A stretch of 64,000 nucleotides of DNA, taken from assembly GCA_014871385.1 (NCBI GenBank), contig CM026428.1:1585088-1649087 (forward strand), in the 5' to 3' direction. The notes below the pieces were generated by a model, which made no database searches, had not been told where the DNA came from, and saw only the letters and a program-made list of their open reading frames with translations. The DNA comes from Ceratodon purpureus. Lineage: Eukaryota; Streptophyta; Bryopsida; Pseudoditrichales; Ditrichaceae. Of the stretch, positions 11,846-23,998 are shown one piece after another (the first letter of the stretch is position 1; each line of letters starts with the position of its first letter). The translations under genes were made by a program, and so were the position numbers.

Positions 11846-14800
11846 GATGTACAATTACTCAAATCATCACAATTTCATGTGTAATTTACAATCCAAAAGT
11901 ATCACCAGACCGGTAATATTCTACAACCTGCATAACAGACGACGTCTTCAGTTCTACTAAATGGTAGTGTCAGTGGGGGTGCTGTGTTATCTCGGCATAA
12001 ATCCTTCCTTCTTATGAAGTAGAGTCCAGGGCAGGTTCGGATACTGAGTCACAAGAAACAATTACCTTATCTCTTCAGTAAAGGACTCCTACGTGATGCA
12101 TTCCCAATTTCATATTTCAATTTGTACTATGATTGGAACATTCTTAGTCCTTAGACCATACGGTTTATAAAACATTCATAGAACATTCATAGACATTCAC
12201 GTTGATTATGCCTGAAATGGTGTTTCTTTATTTTCTTTAAAAATTTACAGTTCGAAAGGAGAAAAATTATTCTCCGGAGCGGTTTTCCTGCTCTGGGGGA
12301 GGTGTTTTGGTTTATCAGGTAGAAAATACAAAAAGTGCCCTCGCCGGTGGTTGTTCTTCCACCCGGTTTGCAGGTTGTTATTGATCTTTTACTAAATATA
12401 GCATCCTTTGTTAAAATAAAATTTAAAAAAATTATTAAAAAAAAAAAAAAAAAAAAAAGAAAAAGAAAAAGAAAAGAAGATAAAAAGGGCCGGGGTGCAA
12501 TACTTTTCCAAGCGCAGTCCTGGCCGGGCTCTTCCACTTTCCTATCAACAGGAGCACCAGAGAATGCTTTGCTTGGGTTGACATGTATAGTTTCCAACTT
12601 TCCAATCGTTGCCTCCTCTGCACCTGTTCCATAGCTCCTTGAAAAAATTTAATAAGAATCATTTTGTTGGGAAGGGCTTACAAATTTTTGTCGTCACCAA
12701 CAAAATCAAAAAAATCTTGACTTCAATTGAAGTCACAGGTACATGCCCGAATTCTAAAAAAAACCTATTCTAAGACTATTGTCGTTTAAGGGTTAAATCA
12801 TATACATATGGTATGTATAAAATTTCAAATACAGTTTGAAAAATATCGGAAAAACTTCAATGAATTCCTTATTTATTTTTTGAATCTAGCCAATTTTAGC
12901 TTTACTTTTTGTTGTTTTAACCCTTAAAAATCCAGCCGGTTCTGGAGGTTCCAAAACCCAAAACAACCATTTTTTACCACCTTGTGGGAACGACGGTTTG
13001 GACCCAAAAAATTGCTTATTTTAGACATCCAACCGTAAGATCTTGTACATTACCTTCTTTAGAAATACTAATAAACTTTTTAGCCGTTGGATGTTTACCA
13101 TCTCAAAGATCGTAACATTCAAAGTTGCAGCAAAACTTTTTTTGGGCATTGCTCAAATGACATAGTAAAAATGGTGCAAAGGGAGAATCGAAGATTTTTA
13201 CCTTAAACATTTCGCTCATATTTTTTTCCATGTAAGTAATCAAGTTGGGTACCTCCATGCAGAATTTTAGAGACTCATTCCTTTTTTAGAACTTTCATAA
13301 AAATTGTAATCAAGAAGCAGGTCTAAAAACGTTGATATAGTAAAACATGTATCACGTTACGTATACTTGGTTTTAGAAAAATCTAAACGGTGGTTAGGTG
13401 CCTTTATAAATTATTTATTTTTGGGCGAAATTATTTTTGAAAAATTTCAAAATCTCAAATTTTGACAAATTTTGAAAGAAATAATTCAAAAATTTGAAGC
13501 TTGACTTTGTAAGTTATCGAGGCTTCCCTCGTAAAATTGGTATATTTTTTACTTGGGTCTCTTTGGAATTTGAGTGGTGATTTGGTTATGAACATATTTC
13601 AAGAAAAAAACAAGACGTGTGGGACCTCAAGGTTCACCTTCAAATGCAAAACTTGGAGAAAGTTGAAACTAAAGGTAAAAGTTGAGGCCGGAGAAGAAAC
13701 TCATCCTCTAGAGAAGCCTAAGTGGTTAAAAAAACAATTTTCAAAAACAAATCTAGACCATAGATTCCACCATTGAGAATTGATCCATGGACCTCATGCT
13801 CGCCAAGAATAGCCTCTCCAGCTAGTGGTCCATCTCCACCTTCTTTAAAATCCGCACCGCGGTTAAAATGCAAGAAAAAGGGGAACAAAACCCGTGAAAC
13901 ACGGATGGGCCAGGGGACACCGACCCCGGGGGTCGTCCACGTGTCTGATGAGCGTGGGTTGACCGAGGCCGGAACGACCCAAAGCAAAGGTTCCGTAGAG
14001 CCCAAGCCCCGGCTTGAGAAGAAGTAAATCCCAACTCCTTACACTCCTGCTTTGTCGCGTATGGTGCTTTCAGTTACTACTCCTCGTGGCGGGTGGAGCC
14101 GGGAGGTGCGTTGGGATGTCCGGAAGTTGGAGGTGGCTTCAAGAATTACCTTTTCTTCGTTCCGCCAGAACAAAGTGATAGGTCCTCTCCACCTTCTTCT
14201 TGTATCCCCACCTTCCTAGAATTGGATTTATACACTTCCCACTCTAGCTCTACATGCTGTAATTTTTTTTCAAAGACATTTTGAGGGCTTAGAGTTTATT
14301 TTTTGGGCTTTTTATCATGTTTTCGTAAACATGAGCATATAATGTTCTAATGGAATTGTCGTTATTGATTAAGTTTTGATATATGGGCCAAAATTGACAA
14401 TTAGCAATTTGGCAATTTAAATTATCTTTTGAATAAAATTGAATATTATATTGCCATGAGATGTTTTTTTTTAATGAAAAGTCAAAATCAACCAAAAAAA
14501 CCATTATTCTACAGCACCATTTGATAATAAAATTATTTTGAAGTTAAGTCAAATTGTCATACATATGCATATTCATTTTTTATGAACACAATTCTTGTTT
14601 AGATCTTTTGATACAATGTGAATGTAGAGACTTATGGTTTTTGATCAAAAACAACTTCACCATTTGGTGAGCTTCTCTTCACATGTACACTTCTCCGGTG
14701 GACTTGTCCTCTAAAGCTTCTCCTCTAGATGTTTAGACTACAACCGGTCAAGACTCCTTTTGAAATATTTTATTGCCTTCAATTCTTCTCCGGCACATCC

Positions 14801-16645
14801 ACCATTTGCCTCATATAACCTTGTCTTGGCCAAGCATTCTTGACCAACCGGAGGCCTTCTCCACCGTAGTGTAAACCGGTCCTAAGAATACTTCACTAGA
14901 ATCTGCGTTGTCAAGTCACTATCTCTGGTGGAATCGACTCTCATGGAAAACTTAGAAATGTGGGGGTCTAGACAAGTTTTGCTTGGCTTCATTTCTGTGA
15001 CTTCACACGATGCGGTTCGCTTGAATTTCAAGTGATTAGTTTTTATTCAATGCTGCTAGATTTGCATATGCTAGTTGTGAGGCTATGTATTAAAAAACCG
15101 TGTCTCTTTGGTAGTAGATTTACACTCTGTCTCTAGAATCTCCTTGTGATGTTCCCCGAAGAGACAATTAAGATGTGTAACTTATGATACTTTCACCAAT
15201 AATTAAAATGGCTTTCTTACTTTTCACAATCTAGTTGTAGATTCAAGATAAGGATTTAAACAGCATGTGCCGGTGGTTTTTACAATGATGTATCAGCTCC
15301 TACCTTGTACCGTATACTTTAGTTTCAACTTTCTCCAAGTTTTGTATTTGTAGGTAAACCTTAGAGGTCCAATTAAAACTTTGTACTTTCTACGGAGTCT
15401 ATGTACACACTAGTGAAAATCAAAAGAATCTGGATGAGCTGCACCTACAGTGCATTGCAGACCTACCTACAATCAAAATATCAAAATTTGAAATCTTCAT
15501 TGTAAATTTGAATACAATATCGTTAAAGTAGTCGACCTCCGTAGCAATCCTCCGTAACATATGAGCCCAAGAAATGTCTGATTTAATGTATCATGAGCCA
15601 TTGCCCAAGCTATCGTTGATGTCTTCGATGGACAAAAACTCTTTGCTCCTAGAAATCTCTTAATCAACCATTCATTTCGTCCTTGAGGCATCTTCGCTGC
15701 GTTTTGTCAAATGCAACATGTTCTTTAATGTAGTTGGGTGAAGAAGCTGCTCATTTCATATCGATCTAGTCTTCAGGAGTAATTATTTCAATCCATGATC
15801 GCGCACAAACTGCAGCTCTCTGACATTCAAAGTACAATTGAATTCAGCCTTCTACATCAAGATCCACACTTAAATAAATTAATGTCAAAATCAAGATAGA
15901 CTTATAAAATACAGGGCTAGCGCACTCACACAACATGTTACATCTACACATGTGCATGAATAAAAATATATGCGCATATGAGGATAAGAGATGGTTGTAA
16001 TCATTGAAGCCATTGAAAGACGAAGGCTTTGACATAGTTCTATGACCAACTACAGTAACGACTTGGAGGATGTTATATTCACTATATACTGGAGTACAGA
16101 CCAAAGAGTAGCACATGTTTCTCTTATTTTTGAGTACATACAATAACATGCTCTGAAATTCTACTAAAAAGCATTACATCACTACATTCGCCATTCATAC
16201 TTCATTTCAACAACAATATCACTTCACCTTGGGACCAATAATTTTACAATAGCATAACAATAGTCGAATAATTAAATCAACCACAGTGAGCATGACAATA
16301 ATATAGAAGAAATTACAAAACCAAGCAATAGTGTTACAAAGCTTTTCCAAAACAAAAGCAGAGATCTCTTTGAACCTCCGTAATTTCCTACTAAGGTTCA
16401 AGTTAGACAACAACAACATCCCAAAACATAGACATGACAATGGACACCTAAAATAATTAACAATATTAAAACTTAGGGGAAAAAAAACATATTTCAAATC
16501 TCAAATAGCCTACCAAGTGACCCTCCAACCATACTTTGATGGAGAATGAAAACAAAAAATAAGTAATAAGTAAAACCAACCAACATGTAGAGTTCAGAGC
16601 CTCCTACCTCCAAGTCCCTGCCTCCAAGCTGGATCACTGTAATGT
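11846..16645. other. AT-rich noncoding DNA with decayed repeats
   Basis: I see no gene in this 4.8-kb stretch. It holds an A-rich tract at 12430-12475 and a short inverted pair around 12785 and 12914 (tttaagggttaaa and ttttaacccttaaaa). A GC-richer island with no supported product lies at about 13830-14110. Scattered frames of 60-100 codons have no family features. It looks like old transposon debris. Confidence 0.5.
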
Positions 16646-16803
16646 AGTTCTACGAGCGTTTTTCATTGGTTTTTTATTTTAAAATTCCTAAAGGTGTCCT
16701 CCTAGAGTAATTTGGCCTTGGGGGGTCCAAATTCAAAATTTCAGGGTTTTGGAAGAAAAAAGCCAACCAATGGGAGTGGCTCCTAAAAAGGCTAGTAGAA
16801 CTA
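16646..16803. mobile_element. MITE-like element, copy 2 (internally deleted relative of 11534-11834)
   Basis: The arms are agttctacgagcgtttttca on the left and ctaaaaaggctagtagaact on the right. The interior repeats blocks of copy 1 almost word for word: ttttttattttaaaattcct, then gggggtccaaatt, then aagccaaccaatgggagtgg. It is about half the length of copy 1 and lacks its outermost TIR. No clean target duplication was found. Confidence 0.72.
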
Positions 16804-18789
16804 AAATACGTGGATCCCTCCAAGTCCCAGCTAATTAAAATGACTTTTTAAATTAGAATTACCTTTCATTTCCTTTATGTGTAAATTTGGGAGGGTTGAA
16901 AACGAAAATGTTGAAAACCAAAAATTTCAACTCCAAAGGCTGCTGAGTGTGAATTCCCCACGAGGGTTAAAATATGAATCGGGTATTATGAAAGCCGGGG
17001 TTACCCGGCCCGTGGAGTAAAAATTCTTTTACTTCCTGGAAACTTTTTCTGTTTCCTTTTAGTTAGCTGGATGGGGGTTTACCCCATCCTGGTTCGCAAT
17101 CAAACTATTCATGACAGACCCTGAACGTGAATAAAATACATACAATACCAATGATCTAGGTGGCATGGAAAATAAACACTCGATATCAATTCAAAACCCT
17201 AAGAAAGAGGTCAAAACAGGGCATAATTAGAAGACTGGTTGACTCAGATGCTTGCCGACCACGAGAGGATTCGAACTCTTGACCTCGTCCTCCAAAGTCT
17301 AGTGCCCTGTACAATCGCAATAACCATGGGATCAGATGATCTATCTTTTTTATAATTGGGATGTTTGGGAGCGTCTGCGTTCCCAATGTTGGGAGCGTAG
17401 GCGCTTCCTTAAGGTCCCATAAAAATTTAAAAAAGCTTAATTTTAAGCTGCCCGTTTGGGACTTAAAACCTAAAATTTCTAGATGAAGGTCTTAAAATTG
17501 GAATTTGGCTTTGGAAATTCTATCACATACACTTTGCAGTATAGAGAGCATCCAATAAAATTTTTAGGCTAAAATTATAATTTTAACCCCTTCATCTTGG
17601 CTACCCAAAATTGCAGGAAGTCGTTTTGGCTTTCCTGGATTTTTAGGGATTAAGATGAACAAGCCAAGGACTAGTGCCACTATAAGAAATGCGACCTTTT
17701 GCAAGTATTGTGTGGATCTCTCAACATCTCTAATTGAAAGAAAGTAAGGTTTGAGTATCAATACATCTAAAATCTTGATTCCTTGATAGAAATTTGAATT
17801 ACATATGAAAATTTTAAGGGCATTGGAATGACTGCCACTAGAGACTAGCTGATAACCCACTCAAAATAACACTCAATCGTCACGAAATAACTTAATGTGT
17901 GCAAAGTCAACTTCATTCCATTCAAATACGTCCACCATGAATCAAAACCTATTGCCACCACATGACTTTTGTTCAAAAACTATTATAAGCATTTCTTCAT
18001 CTTTATATTACTGTACCACCCAGCCCCTTTATTTTAGGCGAATAAAAGCCAGTTTTTGCTATGAATTACTGTGTAGCGAAAATTAGTGTGTTTTACTACG
18101 TAATTATATTCCCTTTTTCGCCCCCTCGCAACGTCATCATGGTGAGTTGGTGCCCATCGTGACAGAATAGACAGTCGGATGATGAGACAGTCGCCACTCC
18201 GAGACATCCCATCCTCGCTCGCACTTGTCATTTGTCGCCTACTTCGTCACTTCCCCCATCATCTTCTCCCCCACTTCGCCAGTGCTTCTTCCAGCACCTT
18301 CTCTTAGCCTCCCCTTGCATTCTGTCCATTGTCAGAACTCCACTGCGTTCTTTGCGTTCACCGCTCCTCCTCCATCATGCTTTCTTTGTTGTCTGCCTGC
18401 CATCGCCAGCCTGTGCGCTCAGTCTTTTTGCTTTGGCGCCGTTCCTTTTCTATTTCCGATGAGTTCGCCTGAGAAATTTGGCTATTCTCTTCTCGGAGAT
18501 CTGAGATTAGAATTGTGGCCTTGTGGGCGCCACGATTGTGTGTTGGGAACTTGGGATTGATTCCGTTGCTGGATGGGCGCTGGCGCTGTGGGGGTCGGGG
18601 CTCAATTCCGCTGGAGGTGGGGCGCTGGTATTTATTAGCGGTGTTTTTGTGCAATCTTCACCAGCGTCGGAGTCGGTCGGACTTGGTTTGTTGTCTTCAG
18701 TTGGTTTTCTTTGCGCACTTGCATTTGTCTGTGATTTTTGTTTAGGGTTTTTCGATCTGTGCTTTGGAATTTCCGATCTGTGCTTTGGA
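16804..18789 (+). other. AT-rich intergenic DNA and 5' region of the hAT transposase gene
   Basis: Nothing between 16804 and about 18000 can be supported as a gene apart from the tRNA-like segment. From about 18110 the sequence turns C/T-rich and then GC-rich, as for the leader of the transposase gene at 18790. Its frame is open upstream of that ATG without another convincing start. A possible outer inverted repeat is gtaccacccagcccctttat near 18014 against aaaagggctggtaccac near 22456; this pairing is weak. Confidence 0.4.
17225..17310 (-). repeat. tRNA-like / SINE-head-like segment
   Basis: Read on the minus strand, the segment contains a near-canonical RNA polymerase III B box (gagttcgaatcctc). 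It is preceded by gggcactagactttggagga, which resembles the anticodon region of a tRNA. The T-stem does not pair well and no full cloverleaf could be drawn, so this is a decayed tRNA or the head of a tRNA-derived SINE rather than a working tRNA gene. Confidence 0.28.
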
Positions 18790-21700
18790 ATGGAGGGCGT
18801 TGTTGTCGGGGTTGTTCAGGAGCTTCTTTTCGAGGAATTGCGAAGGCAGGCTCATTTGAAGAGGGCGATGGCGGCTACGGCGGGGAAAAGGAGAAAAGAG
18901 AAGAAGGCGGTGGTGGAGATTGACGCTGTTCCGGTCAGCGCTGAGGAGATCCACGCCGAAGTGGAGAGGAAGAAGGCGGAGAAGGCAAGGCGAGCCCGGG
19001 AGAGGAAGGAGAAGCAGCAGCGTGCTGCATTTCGGACTGAGAAGAAGCTGAGGTTGGTGCGAGCGCTTCAAGCGAAGCTCGATGCGCAGAGAGGTAAAAA
19101 AAAAAAGTTGCCGGTGACGCCATTGCCTGCGGGGGAGTTGAAGCGGAGGGAGGCCGTGAAGCAGAAAACAATGACGGAGATGTTTTTGTTCACTGGCCGC
19201 AATTTGCCGGCCCCTTCCGATCCGATTTCTTCGAGTTCAGGGTCCGAGCCTGAGGGTTCTGCACCTCAGCAAGAAGTTCTGACGGTGTCTTCAGACACTA
19301 TGGTGCCGGGGGACAGTGGATCGGGGTTCACTGGACAGGTGGGGGTTCTGGGACTGAGCATTGATGAAGGTGTGGATCAACGCAAGCGTAAGGCTAGCAA
19401 TGTTGTGCACCTGAGCTCAGAGTCGGAGGGTCATGACTGTGATCTGCCTGAGGATCTCGATTTGAGCAACTTGCAGGAGTTGTCATTCTCGGACACTGAC
19501 GAGGAAGATGATTTTGAGGACAGTTCTCCTCCTGCAAAGAAAAGGAAGAAAGATTATGATTCCACCCGGAAGTTCCAAGAGGTTTGGGCAGTGAAGCTGC
19601 CTTGGGCCGAGGGCATTTTGGGAAGCGATGGGGTTTTGCACATGGTGAAGTGCAACCCTTGCACCATTTTCAACAAGAAACCATGCATCATGGCCCCCAA
19701 ATGGGACACCCTTGTGAAGCACGAGGGTCGTAGGACTGCAGACAAGGACATTCCAAAGTATGGGGTGAAGAAGGGGCAATTATATATTTCAAGTGACTGC
19801 AAGCACCGCAAGAACATGAGGCTCTACATTGCACAAAAACCAACAACGGTCTTGGAGATGGTGAACCGTTGCAACAACGTTGAGTTCGTGAAGAAGAAGG
19901 TGCAATTGGCCACCTTATTCCACATCCTCTCTAATGGGCGCCCTCTCCTTGAGTATGAGTCCATGGCTGGGTTGTTCTCTTACCTTGAAATTCCTCATTT
20001 TCCTAGGAAGCACTGGTCTGATAATAGTGGGTGGACTTTGTCTGAGTACATGTTTGCTGAGGTGAAAACTGAGATTGTGAAACAAGTTAGCTCTGCCCAA
20101 TATGTTGCTCTAAGTGCAGACGAAACTAGCACCTTGGATAATGGGTCGTGGATCTCAGTCCATGGTTATGTGGTCCAAAACTGGGTAAGGATCCCATTTC
20201 TGATTTTACTTCAGCAAGTCGTAGATGGTGCCGGGGCTGCTGCACTAACTGATTTGCTTCTGAAGGCTTTGAAGAATGGGGCTGGCCTTGACAAGCCAGA
20301 CATTAGCACGAAACTGCTAAGCTTCGGTGCAGATGGAGCTAGTACTTTCCAGGGTGCCAAAACGGGCGTGACTCAGCAATTACAAAGCCAATATGCCCCA
20401 TTTATGGTAGGGCAGCATTGTGGTGTGCACAAGACAAACTTGGCGGTGAAAGCCTTGAGTGAGCTGCCCATTTTCGGCAGCATTGAGGAAATGTTGAGAA
20501 AAACCCATGGCTACTTCAAACACTCCCCGAAGCGTCACTTGGAGTTTATCAAATTAGCTGAAGTAATGGAAACAATGGGGTTAAAACTCCTGAAGAATGT
20601 TAAGACTCGATGGGTGTCTTTGATTGAGCCACTTCGGAGGCTTTTGGCACAATACCGAGTTGTTATGGCCAAAATGGCCGAGGACATTGATGACAATAAG
20701 GATGCAGGGGTAAGTGAATTCTTTTTCTGTTTGTTTTTTTTTTTTTTTTTTCCTTTTTGTTTTTTTTCGTTTGAATTCTCCTTGTGTATCTCGTACTAAT
20801 GTGTGGTGGTTGTTTGGGCAGGAAAACCTTGGTCTCTTGCAAGACCCCTACACCCTCCTCGGCATGACCTGTCTGCTGCCGCTACTGGAGACAGTTGATG
20901 CACTGGTGTCCTTTTCACAAGGCCGTGATGTTTATGTGTGCGATTTTGTTGCTGCAGTTCAGATTTGTGAAAGTCAGCTGAACAAGCTGTATGTTGAGGA
21001 TACCACTGCATTTCAGGGCGATGAATTCTGGGCCTTCCTTGGACTGGAATCGTGCACCCACGAGGTGACTCATCTTCGATGGATTGAGGACTTGAATGAT
21101 TCCTCGGAGCAGCTTGCTTTCATTGTGAACGGTGACAAGCTTTTTGCAAAGCATGCCCAGAATGGGTCCCTTGTGGCAGCACAATTAGTGGACAGGGTTT
21201 TGTATGCCGAGCTGATCTCCACAGTGAAAACTGAATGCAAGGGTGAGTCCACTTCTTCTATCACAATTGTTTTTCTTTCCTTGATTTTATTTTCTTGCTT
21301 CCTGCTTCATGGTTTTATTTTCTTGCTGCTTTTTGCTTGCTGGTTTTTGATTTCAAGTGTCTGTGAACTTGTGAAGGGGCTGCGAGGAAGCTCATGGGCG
21401 AGCTCAAGGCCCGGTTCCCGGAGCAGCATGTGTTGAATGCTCTTGGTGTGGTATATCCACAATATTGGGCCAATGGTGGTGGCCTAGACACTTTCAGCAA
21501 GCATTTGGAAATCCAGAAGGGGTTTTACTGTGAGCCGAAGTGGATTGACGATGGAACTGAGGGCAGCAAGGGCCGGAAGTTGGTGTCACCGCTGCTTGAT
21601 AGTTGGAAGCTCGAGTCTCAGCAAGGCATGTTTAAGACTGTCATGCAGTCTAATTGGCAGTTGGCTTTAGAGCCACCCTTTACTTGCAATCCCCTCACTA

Positions 21701-21900
21701 AGCTCTGGCGGATCTTGGATGGAAATTCCTTGACTCAGTACTTGTTCTCAGAGTACCTTAAGCTTGCAGAAATTTCTCTTGTCCATGTCATTGGTAGTGT
21801 GGAGGATGAGAGAACCTTCTCCACTCTCAGCTTTCTCAAAAACAAGTTGAGAAATGCTCTCAATGAGCACCTCCCTCTTGTGGTGGGGATGTATTTCTAG
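18790..21900 (+). CDS. hAT-superfamily transposase-like protein, copy 1
   Basis: Three exons (18790-20709, 20822-21242 and 21377-21900) with GT-AG introns and matching phases give 954 residues. The N-terminal third is a basic, charged coiled-coil region (AEVERKKAEKARRARERKEK) followed by a Ser/acidic stretch containing NVVHLSSESEGHD. A Cys/His cluster (VKCNPCTIF, SDCKH) resembles the DNA-binding finger of hAT proteins. The RNase-H-like core is seen in YVALSADETSTLDNGSW, SFGADGASTFQGAKTGVT, GQHCGVHKTNLAV and KNVKTRWVSL. The C-terminus has the hAT dimerisation motif (VEDERTFSTLSFLKNKLRNAL). It is similar to the ZNF862/C17orf113-like group. The frame ends at TAG 21898-21900, but 31 more family-like codons follow in frame to 21996 (LDSFPYQAAFEKWL), so that TAG is probably a recent nonsense mutation. 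Another copy is at 45522-47060. Confidence 0.85.
20737..20768 (+). repeat. Poly-T tract in intron 1 of hAT copy 1
   Basis: A T-run of about 19 plus further T-rich sequence fills most of the 112-bp intron between 20710 and 20821. The second hAT copy has no intron at the equivalent place, so this intron may be a recent gain or may have been lost from the other copy. Confidence 0.6.
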
Positions 21901-21996
21901 AAATTGTACACTTTAGACAGTTTCCCCTACCAGGCTGCTTTCGAGAAGTGGCTTGCTGGGGCAGAGCGTTATGGGCGCTACAGTTTGACAGCTTAG

Positions 21997-22829
21997 CTTC
22001 TCAGGGTTTTATATTGTTTTGTTTCCATTACTTTATGCTAACTTGATTATACTCTCACCTTTTCCCTACATGTTTGATGAATTTATGTTTGTACTTTGTA
22101 TAGTATTCTTATGTTTGGCATCGGAGTGTGTTTGTGTGTTTTGCAGGTCCAGTTTTCGCCACTTAGCTATATCCTTTTGCATGTTGTCGTTATTTTCGCA
22201 TTTAGAACATTTACTTTGTAGCCATTTTACCACAAATGAACTGAACTTGGAGCCTACCATAACTTCACAAAAAAACATTGTATCGCCATTCAAAAATAAT
22301 GTGTTGCACTTGTTCAAAAATTATTGGAGACAATTCCTTCCTTTTACTTGTCAAGCTGTTGCTAGTAAAAAACCTCAAAAAAAAAATTACTCACCTAATC
22401 GTCTTTTTTTATGAACCACATGTCGCCCTATTGCAAAATTTGAAAAAAACTTCTAAAAGGGCTGGTACCACCAGCCCATAACCACGAGTCTCTCACCCAC
22501 TTGCACCAATATTTAAGACCAGAAGCACCACCCTTGCATTCATTGTCACCAATGACTTTAGTTGTAGCTGAAGAAAGTGCTCATGATGACTTAACTTAGT
22601 TGAAGACATTTTTGGTCGATGGCGCTCAGTGGTTGAAAAGTGTTGGTCAATGGGCTGGTTCACCTTGGATCATGAACAGCTTGCTGCACAGCCTCTGACA
22701 TATGCGACTCAAGTGAACTAAGCGCCTTCTTTTACATATTATGTTCTTTTCTGAGTAAGAACAAGCTATCTATGCGAAGTCCGCCGATGCCATCGAACTG
22801 GTGCTACTAAATATGCCAGCAGGATCTCA
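21997..22829 (+). other. 3' flank of hAT copy 1
   Basis: This AT-rich sequence has no supported gene. It probably holds the 3' UTR and right end of the hAT element. The segment aaaagggctggtaccacc (about 22456) is the best candidate for a right terminal repeat. Confidence 0.35.
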
Positions 22830-22830
22830 A

Positions 22831-23365
22831 AAGGCGTGCTCACCTCGAAACTGACATTGTCTACTGCTGTCCAATATTCCCGTTGATCTCGTCCTTCGAG
22901 CTTGCCGCTCAGACCTTCTAGGCAGCTTCGCTGACCTTGAGAATTTGGGCTTCCTGCAGTTGCGCCTCGCCCCGCGGTTCCGTCACGCGGATGCCGGTTG
23001 GACTTGGTGATCAGTTGTCTGCAAGTGGGCAGGGCGACTTCCTTGCACAAGGTATATATATATATTTTTTTTCTTTGTTGTTTTTATTCTTGGACTTCCT
23101 CTCAAGGTATCCGTGTTTTAGGCTAATCCGTACCTCCCAAGACCTCACATAGGATTGTATTGATCGGTTACCATTTTTTAATATTTTTTTGTTCTAATTG
23201 TTTAGTCGGTTACCATTTATTTATCATTATTATTATTATTATTTTTTGAATAAAAGTCGGTTACCATTTATTTATCATTATTATTATTATTATTTTTTGA
23301 GTAAAAGTCGGTTACCATTTACAGCTGACAATGTCAGTTCCAGTATCGAGGTGAGCACGCCTATT
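22831..23365. repeat. Small inverted-repeat element, about 535 bp
   Basis: The left arm at about 22831-22863 reads aggcgtgctcacctcga then aactgacattgtc. The right arm at about 23325-23363 reads gacaatgtcagtt then tcgaggtgagcacgcct, the reverse complement with a small insertion. The arms enclose about 460 bp, including the 51-bp tandem repeat at 23206-23320. No target duplication was identified and there is no coding capacity. Confidence 0.6.
23206..23320. repeat. 51-bp tandem repeat, two full units and a partial third
   Basis: The phrase tcggttaccatttatttatc starts at 23206 and 23257, and tcggttaccattta starts at 23308, an exact 51-bp period. Each unit contains a (tat)n run. A degenerate earlier unit starts near 23163. 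Confidence 0.85.
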
Positions 23366-23998
23366 ATAATCCTCGTAGTATGCTTAAAAGTTAATAAGGT
23401 TGGAATACCATAAACTGTTAACGCCCACAAAGCGTGGGAGAACGCTATATCGCATATAGGGAAGGGTAAGGTGGGAGCGGCGCGCAGTGGCGTCCGTCGT
23501 GGCGCTCCACACTAGCATCCCGCGTTTCCCTCCGCCCTGCCAGTTTCGGTAAATCGCGATTCCGGTAAATTCCACCAAACGTGTGACACTGTTAGCCCGA
23601 GACACCTCGACACACGAGGAGCACGTGACACTGGAACCCCCAAACTGACCGTGACCCCAAAAATTATGACGTCACAATGACGTCAGACATCCGCATCGCC
23701 CTGCTCCTCCCGAATAGGGTTTCAAGTGTCTCGAGAGTGCTTTATCGCGGAGGGGGGTCTCCAGGGAATTCATGGCGCATTGTGGTTTCTGGACGTTTTG
23801 GGGAGGTGGAATTAATAGGGTTTTAGTGAAAATTAAGTTTTGGGTGTAGGATATTGAGTAGCGTCCCTCGCCGAGTTTGGAGACGGAATCATCATTGCGC
23901 CCTCAATATGGTTATTGCTGCCGATTTGACACCTTCCAAAACGCACTGGAGCAGAGCTTTGAAGGAGTTTGGGGTTTTCTGTAGGAGTTTCCAGTGTT
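23366..23998 (+). other. GC-rich leader region before the 24-26 kb reading frame
   Basis: The sequence changes from AT-rich to GC-rich at about 23410. It includes direct near-repeats of tgacgtca (about 23668 and 23679), a CRE/TGA-type motif. No gene is supported; it may be the promoter or leader of the frame beginning at 23999. Confidence 0.3.

Noticed and set aside
17225-17310. A functional tRNA gene
   Set aside because: The B box is good, but the T-stem and acceptor stem do not pair and no full cloverleaf forms, so it is kept only as a tRNA-like repeat.
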